From Petrosia ficiformis (lineage: Eukaryota; Porifera; Demospongiae; Haplosclerida; Petrosiidae): a stretch of 64,000 nt of DNA. A program made the translations under genes and the position numbers. Positions 54,726 to 64,000 of this stretch are shown here, one piece after another. Location of the stretch: the NCBI GenBank assembly GCA_947044365.1, contig OX345649.1, positions 5,644,687 through 5,708,686 on the forward strand. The letters are read 5' to 3'. Positions within the stretch are counted from its first letter, which is position 1; the number at the start of each line of letters is the position of its first letter. Under the pieces are notes generated by a model. It ran no database searches, was not told where the DNA came from, and saw only the letters and a program-made list of their open reading frames with translations.

Positions 54726-57700
54726 TCACCAAAATTGTTTACAGATAACCTCTTGTCCATTGACAAATACTCCAATAATATTACGATCATCACCTAGATG
54801 TGTAAATGTGTGTAATGGGTACATAATTTATGTATATGCATGTCTTATTTATGTATATAACAGACCTAGATACAGAAACTTGCTCAGTATATCCTGTTAA
54901 TTGAATTTATAACATTATTATAATTATATTAATAATGTATTTCTCTTACATCAAAGCTTTCGCCTGTGAATGTATCAAACACAGGATAATGTGATGGAGC
55001 TGCTGTGTCTATGACGAGAGCATCAAATTGTTTACCAACCTGAGAGAGAAATGATATAGATATTCACGTTGAGCAATGATAACAATTATAACCTCAAAGT
55101 TTCCAACTTTATCTTCCAAATTCAATACTAATAAAATAAAAGAATAATATCACATCTCATGGACTGAATGGGGCGGGATACCTTGAGCACCTCCCAGGGT
55201 AGCCAGATAAAATCCCTCATGATGACTGATAGCTTTATATGATGACGTTTCTTTTCCAAACCCAAGAGCTTTTGAAGCATGTATAGCAACACGAAGTGCA
55301 TCAAACACAGAGGGATGGTATCCTCCAGAAACATCTGACAGATAAAGGACCAACAAGGGAAGATAAGGATTATCACAGAGACATGTGAACTATTAGCCCA
55401 CCTGTTCCTAATCCAACTTTCATACCAGCTGTTAGCATTTTATGCATGTCAAAAATACCACTACGAAGTCTGAAAATACACATTTAATGTAAGAGTTACT
55501 AGCAGAGAATGAACTTACGAAAAGTTTGAGTTTGGGCAATGAGCAATACCGACTTTTCTATCTTTCAATACACTTAAATCATCTTCATCCAAATGAATAC
55601 AGTGGGCTAAATAACTCTGCAAGTAGGATATATACATACATGTATGTACAGATATCTACCGTCCTACCTTTTCAGTCAACAACCCTTGTTTATCAAATAT
55701 CTCAGCAGAGTGTTTCATTTCAGGAAAGCACTGCAAAGTGTATTTAATCTCTGAAAGTTGTTCACACATATGGCTCTGGAGAGGTTAAAACTAAAATATC
55801 AAGATAAAACCTGTTTCTGTTACCTGTATACACAGGTTTTTTTGTGCAGCTATTTCAGCTAGTTTCTTCATGAGTGGTTCACTACATGTTGGTGAGAATC
55901 GAGGTGTAATTACTGGCTGAATAAGAGGGTTCTGAGGGATAAATACATAAATAGTAGTGTGATGTATTTTAGGTATTTAGACTGATGTGTAGAATGTACA
56001 GGTGTTTCTTAATTACTGTATGTGTTAACTAATTATCACTATCTTATTTATGTACTTGTTTAAACAGGTTTACTGCAGGAATATTCTAGTATTATCATCA
56101 CAGGTAGTGAGTGTTGTCCAAAAATGCCATCAAAGACTAAGATACTGATTGAACCCTAACCCTACCCTAAATGAACCACATAATGATATTCAAGAGATTT
56201 TGATGGCATTTTTGGACATTAATGCAGGTAGTTGTGCATTTATTGTGTTAGAGTTCAATAAACGATCTCAGTATCTTAAGATATAACAAGTATAAAAAAC
56301 ATAATTTACTGTACCTTCATCTGATCCACATATTCAATAAAAGAGAGTGTGTCTTTAATAGAATCTTCAGTTGTTTCAATATAGTAGTCTGGTGATCTCA
56401 CATCCATGTTCACTTTACCAACTAATGCCCTTTGACCCTGAGCAGCTATGAAAGTAGTACTATCTCATTGGGTAACTTCCTGTTTCGTATACTCGTGTTT
56501 TTCTACTCCAGATTCATCTACCATTATGCACTCTAGTGATTAGTCTACTATTTTAATTAATTTTGTTGAATAGTTTTGGTGATAATTTGTATCACTGTAA
56601 TTAATTGTTAGACGAATTGGGAATATCAGGCAAATTAGTAGATGAATCAGGATAAGAGGAAACAGGTATAAATGTCACATTGAAGTGATTAAACAGTTCC
56701 CCTTTATCACATATCACACATTACTTGTATATCTTAACACCAGTCATATCACTGTACAAATTAATAGTAACCCTCATTTGGTTACATCAGTAATATCCCC
56801 TGACTATAATCAATGATAATTTTCTTGGAAGGAAATGTTTACAGTATATAGTCTTTTGATCTTGATCTATTGACTAGTGTATGCCCCATAATAAAAAAAA
56901 AGTAAAAGTAGTTCAGACACAAATCCCATAGTAATTATGCTGGCTTCTTAATATCTGTGGAGTACAACAGATATTATCTGTCATTATAAGTACAAATTGA
57001 TGTACATAACTAATTAATTACTCTACTTGAGTGGCAGTGATAATAATGTACCACAAGTTGTACCTATAATACTACGCATTAATTAATAATTACTGTGCTT
57101 TATTATGACATTTACTATATACTAGTCAATATAGATCAAATAAAACTAGTACTTGTAAATATTACCTAGCAGGAAAAACAAATCAGCATCGAGGAAAGTA
57201 AAATTGCACTGCAACTCGTAACCAAATGAAAGTTAAAATAACCTATTACCTTTTACAGTGTATCACATATATCATAGTATGATAATTAATATCACATCAC
57301 ACTATCTTACCAATAGTCCTGCAGAGTTCTTTTGTGGATTCAAGATGTATTGTAGCAAAGTAGCTTGCAGTTGTAGTACCATGACATAGAGTACGTTTCT
57401 ATTGAATAGACAAACAAACAGCAAGTAACGAGATGGGTACAAACAGACACATGAACAGAAGAATTGAAAGATAAATACAATATACTTTGTCTATATATAT
57501 AATTATATATATATATATATACTTTTCTGCATCAGATATGATACTTGTAGGTGAAGTGAGAGTACGGAACAATTCATGCCTATTAATGTTGATGGTATGG
57601 AAACACTCACCACCACACGAGGATAAACTTCATGAGCAACTGCAACATCTGCAAATTTAGACTCAGTTGGAAATGTATATGTATCGAGCCAGTCTAGTAA

Positions 57701-58497
57701 CTGTTTGTCATATCCAGTTCCTGTGAATCTGTACTGAGGAGCATGTATGTGTGTGTCAATCATACCAGGCATGAGAAACTGACTACAACAGAGAAAGAGA
57801 AAGAGAGAGAGCTCACTAGTATAATGAGAATAAAGGAAGATATAAAGCGTTACCTTGGTAACAGTGTTTCAACATGCCAGTCATCGAAATCATAAGTATC
57901 CTTCATTCTAGCTAGTGGATCGACTCCATCACCACACTCCTCTATAAACACTATCTGTGTGTTGTGTTTTATAATACTGAATTAACAACTAAAATCCGAG
58001 TTAAATTATTACACAACTACACATTATATATGAATGTACTGCAGTCACTGTACCATAGCTATAATGCTGCATGGTGTTGCAGAACAGATGGTAGACGAGG
58101 AGATAACATCTGTGGAAACTATTTCTGGCTCTGCAAAATAAAGTTTCACTCCAGCAACTACGTACTAGTGTTGTTTTACTTTGACAAATAATGACTACTT
58201 TTATTTATAGTTATGGTTTCTCAAACCTTTAGTTTAGCATATATATATATATATCATACAATAGTTTGGCTTGCTAACTAAAGTGCCCCTTATTTCATTT
58301 TAGTTATTGTGTTTAATTAACTACTAAAACGGGTTCTAGCTATATATTACAAAGTATATACATACTGCAAAGCTGTAAATTTTTTTTTACAAACTCACTT
58401 TTCCCGTGTTTTCTTTAAATCCTATGATAGCATCTCTGATAATTTCAATACACTCTGGCGTCTTGCTGTGAACTAAAGTGCCTCTGAAAACTTTCAT
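54726..58497 (-). CDS. GDA: Guanine deaminase
   Basis: Zinc-dependent amidohydrolase that converts guanine to xanthine plus ammonia. Many exons on the minus strand, from ATG 58497 (MKVFRGTLVHSKTPECIEII) to a TGA at 54726-54728. Landmarks: MPGMIDTHIHAPQYRFTGTG (metal-binding HxH, ~57730-57772), LLDWLDTYTFPTESKFAD, a FATIH/STKEL-type exon near 57310-57400, KVNMD near 56400-56430, VITPRFSPTCSEPLM near 55865-55920, IAHCPNSNF near 55505-55550, VGLGTDVSGGYHPSVFDA across 55330-55430, YLATLGGAQG near 55190 and the C-terminal LGDDRNIIGVFVNGQEVI near 54740-54790. Metal and catalytic residues appear intact. The last exon ends CKQFW. Exon ends are approximate. The start lies 147 bp after the xanthine dehydrogenase stop, in the same direction. 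Confidence 0.93.
56116..56220. mobile_element. Foldback element with telomere-like core
   Basis: gtccaaaaatgccatcaaa at 56116 is the reverse complement of tttgatggcatttttggac ending at 56220. The loop contains aaccctaaccctaccctaaa (56152-56173), matching the metazoan telomere repeat on one strand. A further inverted pair (ctaagatactga near 56139 and atctcagtatcttaag near 56264) extends the fold. It lies in a GDA intron. Confidence 0.75.
58166..58345. mobile_element. Decayed TTTTAGTTAACTA-family MITE
   Basis: tagtgttgttttac at 58166 matches the left terminus of the element at 54323, followed by tttagttag-like blocks and a tttcattttagttattgtg segment near 58295. The right terminus is degraded. 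It lies in the first large intron of GDA. Confidence 0.45.
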
Positions 58498-58644
58498 ACT
58501 TCTTGGTGGTTAGTTGATGCGATCATCTATCAGCCCCGCCTAGCAAGTCATGCCACCAACAGAGCCGACACTTTTTGGATTCCAATAATTTATTCATAAA
58601 TTTAAAATTTATCAAAGCAGTAACATTAAAAGAATCACAGTGAT
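58498..58644. other. 147-bp spacer between XDH stop and GDA start
   Basis: Both genes are on the minus strand, so this spacer holds the XDH 3' end and the GDA 5' region. On the forward strand it contains tttattcataaatttaaaa (58590-58608), whose complement offers only weak polyadenylation-like sequence, and a GC-richer stretch near the GDA start (ccccgcctagcaagtcatgc). Confidence 0.5.
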
Positions 58645-61600
58645 TCAAGGAATGACATTCCAACGTTCGGTCACATTTTTGTGTTTTTCACTCATCTTCT
58701 GTTGGGCCTACATTGAAACAACATAATTAACATGTGATATAATTATGTACACAGACAATTACAGTTATCCTTATTATTATTTTACCAGTGTTGTGAAACG
58801 GTCTTCACAAGCCATGCGGATTCGTTCAGCAGTAGCAGGTACAATCAAATCAAACACAGGAGTGTAACCTCTCTCTATACGAGCAGATCTGATTGCATCT
58901 TTGATACCAAACAATACAGATGCAGCAAGAAACAAAGGGGGCTCTCCCACAGCCTATATGAATAAATAGTTATATATCATTTTAACAAGTCATTGTTGTA
59001 ACCTTTGAAGAAAAAATTGCTCGTGGGTTTGGAGTATGGTCCATTAGAGATACATTAAGCTCTATAGGAATATCAGAGCATGAAGGTATTTTGTAGTTCC
59101 CTGGTCCATTGGTAAAGAGTCGTCCATCTTTTAAAACTACACATTCCTCCATTGTAAACAATCCAAGGCCTTGTGTGAAAGCTCCCTCAACTTGGCCAAT
59201 ATCAATAGCTGGATTAAGACTATTGCCAACATCCATCAAAAGATCACTTCTTAATATCTGCAACAAATGGACAAAATATAAATTAATGTATATACATACA
59301 TTTACACACACACACACACACTGACCTTAAAATCTCCAGTTAAAGTATCGACTTCTACTTCTGAACATCCGATTCCATAGGTATAGTAATTATAAGGTCT
59401 CCCCTCTCCCTTACTCCAATCATACCCAATATCTGGTGTGAAATAGAACCCTTGAGCTGAGAGATTAACTCGATCTGCATAGGCTTGAGAAATCTGGAGT
59501 GCGAGTGATACGTAGATGTGAGTGTGATAAGTGAAGACATATAAAAATGTGAGTGTGACTCACCCATGAATTCCAATCTTTATCTGGGCATTTTATTCTG
59601 TAAGGCTCAAGACGAGTCATGATCTGATCACATGCATTCTGAAATTAATATTAAATTTAAAAAATCAAGATATAATGATAGGGGCAAGCATTTGTAATTT
59701 CCATTCAATAGCTACAATTCCAATGCCCTGGTTTCAACAGAACTGACAAAGAATGATTATTACTATATGCAGAAAATTGGAAGATACGAAAAACATTGTT
59801 TATAATTCAACTTTTGAAAGAGTTTTATATTAAAGTACCCATTAAAGTTTATAAGTACTTACTTTTACAGCCATCCCATACAAATCAGAAGAGGAAGAGG
59901 CAGCTGTAGGGCTTGTGTTTGGCACCTTATCAGATGAAGTTTCACTAAGGAATATTCTATCCACTGGGATATTCAAACATCGTGAACAAACTTGAATCAT
60001 TTTAGTGTGTAGACCCTGAAAATGTAGAATTTAAAGGGAGTCTATAGTTGAATTGAGAACAGATCTTACTTGTCCCATTTCCATTCCTCCATGTGTCAGT
60101 AACACAGATCCATCCTTGTATACATGAACAAGAGCTCCACCTTGATTCAATGCTATGAGTCCAAATGCTATACCATACATTGTAGGAATGATGGCTATAC
60201 CACGCTTCATCCAACAGTTCTTCCTGTGACAGAAATGTAGAGTCATGGACAGATAGAATAAATAAGATGAACTATTTACTTGTTGAAATCTTCTATACTT
60301 GTTCTTCTCTTGTAGTACTCTGAACTTTTCAAGAGTTTATTCCAACATCTCTCAACATGACAATCATTGATTGTCATTCCATATGTTGTCTTATCACCAT
60401 CTCTACACAAGTTTTTATATCGCAACTGTATGAAACAGAATTATTGAATACATATACCTGTACATAGTCATTTATATACACAGTTATACACACCTCGACA
60501 GGGTCAATATCGATCTCATAAGCCAATCTATCGATGATGGTCTCCATCATCAACATTCCTTGAGGTCCTCCAAATCCCCTGAAGGCTGTATTTGATGGTA
60601 AGTTTGTCATACATATCTTACCCAAGATATCACTGTGTGGTACTTTGTATGCATTGTTAGCATGCATCACTGCCCTTTCTAACACCTGGGGTAATAAAAT
60701 TAATATGAAAAGATGAATAAGTGAAACCATGAATGGACTGGCTAGATAAACAGATAGATAGATAGATGGATGGATAGATAGATAGATAGATATATAGATG
60801 CATACATACATACATGTATACATACATACATAAATGGATAGATATACATGTAGATCATTAGATGGATAGATGAGTGGACTTGTAGATGGAAAGTATAGAT
60901 ATATTCATAGATAGATAGATATAACATACAGGAATGGACAGATCAGAAGAATATCCTCCATTAGAATATAGCTTCATGTCTAGACCTGTGATCCTCCCTT
61001 CCTTAGTACATCCTACTTTATAGGCACTAAGAAATGGATGACGCATACCAGAGAACATCATGTCCTCATTCCTATCCATCATTACTCGGACTGGGACTTT
61101 GGCTCTGAGAAATGAGTGCAATAGTACATTGAAAATCATATAATATAACAACTGACTTGTGAGCTGCTACAGCCACTGCTGTTGTGAGAGGGAAGTTACG
61201 ACTTTCTTTGCCTCCAAATCCTCCTCCTATTGTGGAGAGAAACAGATTTACATGTATGTCCAATAACATATAATTGACTTACCAATTCTCTTAACTCTGG
61301 CCACTATCCTGTTATCAGGTACACCCAGAGCTTTAGCAGCGAACATCTGTGTTCCGTCAACATGCTGAGTGGATGCTATAATCTCCATTTCACCATCTTC
61401 TCCTTTTGGGATAGCTAGACACACATTGGTTTCTAAGTAGAAATGCTCCTGGGCTCCTGAGCGCATGCTTCCTTCAAAAGTGTAATGAGACGTTGAAAGA
61501 GCAGTTTGCACATCTCCCTGTGTTGTTCTGAGAATCACCTCATGAAACTTTCCAGCTGCAATGGCATCCTGATATGAATTAACAGAGATAGATATATTTA

Positions 61601-64000
61601 GATAGAACTGCGTAATGGATAGAATCACCTTTATTGTGATCACAGAAGGTAAGTCAGTATAATTTATTGTCACTTTTTTCGCAGCTCTTTGTGCAGTTGC
61701 CTTATCTTTAGCCAATATGATAGCTATTATCTGTCCAACACAAGTCACAACTCCATCAGCAAACACATGTTCATCTCCAGATAAACCACTCATATTACTA
61801 CCAGGAACATCTTTAACAGTGACAATATCATGTACACCCTACAAGGAATTTTAAAAATCAACAAAGTGACAGATAAACACACAAATGGATGAACCTCCAT
61901 TTTTTCAATCTTTGTACTATCAATAGTAAACGTTGCATGTGCTCTCTCACTCAATACTAGTCCAGCATACAGCTCATTTTCAAGATGAGGAAGATCATCT
62001 ATATATTTAGCTTCTCCAGTACTTTGTTTAATTCCTGAGAGATGCATTAAGGGACGACCCACACTATCTGTATTTTGCTGTGATGTAGATACCCTTTGAA
62101 AACCTTGACTGCTTTTAGAAACTTCTTGTTGAAACGGCTACATCAGTATTTAGAAAACATATTATATATAATTAATACTTGTACATGTATATATGTCATG
62201 TACAGATTGTAACTGATATATGATGAACTGCATGTGGTCTCAGGCATGCATTGTATGCATGTAGACTAACTGATATATGATGAACTGCATGTAGACTAAT
62301 TGTCTACATATAATAAATGTAATATCTAATCAGGGCTTGCCTAGTTTAAAAGTACAATCTTAACCAGGGCTTGCCTATATAGTACATGTAGTCTTGCCTA
62401 ATCTTGCCTAATCTTGCCTAATCTTGCTAATCTTGCCTAGTCTTAGTATCTCCATTGTGGATTATTATCAAAGACTCAAAGCTGAATTATCAACACTGAC
62501 AGAGAGAAAACAGTCACTCACTTCAGTGGCTGATAATTCAGTTAAAGAAAGAGATCCAGGATTACATTGTTCTGAGACAAACAAGTAAAACTTGTAGAAG
62601 AAAGAGAGGGCAAGACTCAAACGGTAGTCTGGCATACCACCAGGAGCTGTGGGAGCAACTACCATTTCATCAGCAAGACTAGAACAAGCTGAAGATAGCA
62701 GGTCATCATCACTCCATTTCCTAACAAGAAAGAAAGAAAGAAAAACCAGTCAACTAATCAGTAAGTGGAATGTGTAACTATATAATACTACAGACATGAT
62801 TTACAATAGGAAATGTTCTATCAACTACATTAGATAGACCAATATGTATTAACAAATAGAGAGAATAGGTATAGATGAGCGAAGGGATAGATAGATTAAT
62901 ATATAAAGTGATAGATAGAGAATATAGAAAGAAGGGATGGATAGATTGATAAATAGAGGCCAATATCAACTGTGATGAAGAGACGTGATCAGTGAATATA
63001 CAACATTTCATTACTAACTTTCCAATAAGTGTTTTCTGTGTGTTCTCTGCCATTACTGAGATATAACTCATACCTCCATATGCTAAGTAACACTTTTCTA
63101 CTGTCTCTTCATTTCCCAGTTTGACACACAAGCAGGCATTAACAATAGCAATATCGTCTTCTCGTCTGCGAGCCTGTTTATATGCTACAATATACTCTCT
63201 CTAAATGATGATATGTAAGAAAATTGATTGATAGATAAACAGATAGATGGATGGGTGGGTAGATAGATAGCTAGATAGATAGATGAGCAATACATACAGC
63301 TTAAACATCATTTGGAGGTTTCCACGCTGTTTGGAAACCAAGGGCAAAACTGAGAAAGATAAAGATCAATTTGAATCAAATGACTAACCACAAAGCCTCA
63401 TGCAACAGTTTACGATGTGACAAAAGTGAGTGGTTTAAAGACAGACAGACAAATGAACTGATGGAAATATGATTAAGATGGGCTCAATGAACAGATCTAA
63501 ATGTCTCACTTCTTCTGTAAAAGGTATTACAATTGAGACAAGGATCTCATTTGGTTTTAAACAAGTTTTTCGATAGCCACGAAAGAATGAAGGCCCCATT
63601 ATGATGGTACGTTGGCCATCTAGAGTGGGAATGATAAAAGTGATAGAAAGATGAACTCATGAGCTATTGATTAGAGAACATATGGATGGTAGAAATATGG
63701 AAGAACAGGCGAATGGATAGAGTTGTGGCTTAAGAGACACAGAATCATATGTGTACTGTGGATTTACCTATAGATGCCAGTCTGAGTTCAGATCTACATG
63801 CCATCAAAATCGGATTTAGATCTGATATTGGACTTGCTGTTACAATGTTACCAGCTATAGCCTAAAGAAGAAAGTAGATATATATATCATCACTCCACAG
63901 AACATGTTGTATGTGTTTACTGGACAATTCTAGCTTCCATTCTTGTGAACTATATATAACCTATAGCTAACTATATAACTTACTGAAACATTTCTTATTT
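58645..64000 (-). CDS. XDH: Xanthine dehydrogenase (5' partial)
   Basis: Molybdenum hydroxylase that oxidises hypoxanthine and xanthine to urate. The window holds the FAD domain and the whole molybdopterin domain; the N-terminal 2Fe-2S domains lie beyond 64000. FAD domain: [20 protein letters not shown] (~63790-63860), [14 protein letters not shown] (~63550-63610), [15 protein letters not shown] and AYGGMSYIS (~63060-63170). Molybdenum domain: [105 protein letters not shown] and [20 protein letters not shown]. It ends [13 protein letters not shown]. The Glu of GGKES and the Arg of LERA occupy the positions that distinguish xanthine dehydrogenase (bovine Glu802, Arg880) from aldehyde oxidase, and the catalytic Glu of VGEPP is present. 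It sits directly upstream of GDA in the same orientation. Confidence 0.95.
62385..62447. repeat. aatcttgcct decamer repeat
   Basis: Five to six copies of cttgcctaatcttgcctaat with one shortened unit, in an XDH intron. Confidence 0.85.

Noticed and set aside
58645..64000. Aldehyde oxidase instead of xanthine dehydrogenase
   Set aside because: Residues at the two diagnostic substrate positions (Glu in GGKES, Arg in LERA) are those of xanthine dehydrogenase.

Overview
The window is a gene-dense, AT-rich eukaryotic chromosome segment with split genes. Introns are short and follow GT-AG rules, with one likely GC-AG exception. It is certainly metazoan: it carries four death-effector-domain (DED) genes, a class I phosphatidylinositol transfer protein, renalase, EXO5, IBA57 and a LIAT1-like gene. 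Tight packing, head-to-head gene pairs separated by about 100-240 bp and AT-rich microsatellite-filled introns suggest a sponge (demosponge, Amphimedon-like). That assignment is inferred from general knowledge, not proven by a marker here.

Layout. 1-193: C-terminal exon of an unrecognised plus-strand gene. 560-5661 (-): TRMT2A-like tRNA uracil-5 methyltransferase with a large 23-bp minisatellite in one intron. 5806-15068 (+): a long multi-exon gene I cannot name, with introns carrying minisatellites and MITE-like elements. 15595-23325: four DED genes in tandem, all on the minus strand, with MRPS12 (+) inserted between the first and second. 23641-27574 (-): PITP. 27809-29665 (+): PH-domain, proline-rich evectin-like protein. 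30031-31343 (-): EXO5. 31441-32633 (+): LIAT1-like. 32671-33967 (-): DUF4291 protein. 34095-35139 (+): PTRH2. 35219-36256 (-): renalase. 36362-50977 (+): a giant gene whose last exon alone encodes about 3,878 residues (RS region, TQT-type motif cluster, three families of internal repeats and an ASPM-like IQ array). 51200-52688 (+): ATP synthase subunit b. 52783-54253 (+): IBA57. 54726-58497 (-): guanine deaminase. 58645 to beyond 64000 (-): xanthine dehydrogenase, 5' end outside the window.

Themes. (1) Divergent pairs sharing short promoters recur: TRMT2A/unknown gene, DED-A/MRPS12, PITP/PH protein, EXO5/LIAT1-like, DUF4291/PTRH2, renalase/giant gene. (2) Guanine deaminase and xanthine dehydrogenase catalyse consecutive steps (guanine to xanthine to urate) and lie in the same orientation only 147 bp apart. 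(3) Two mitochondrial genes, ATP5PB and IBA57, are also in tandem 94 bp apart. (4) The four DED proteins share a layout of DED, a second helical module and a long disordered tail with proline-rich and tyrosine motifs. This looks like a family of signalling adaptors and is the best candidate for an undescribed system. (5) The giant gene is the most unusual single protein.

Coordinates for split genes are the outer limits of the coding region. Exon boundaries were placed by eye from reading frame and splice consensus and should be treated as models.
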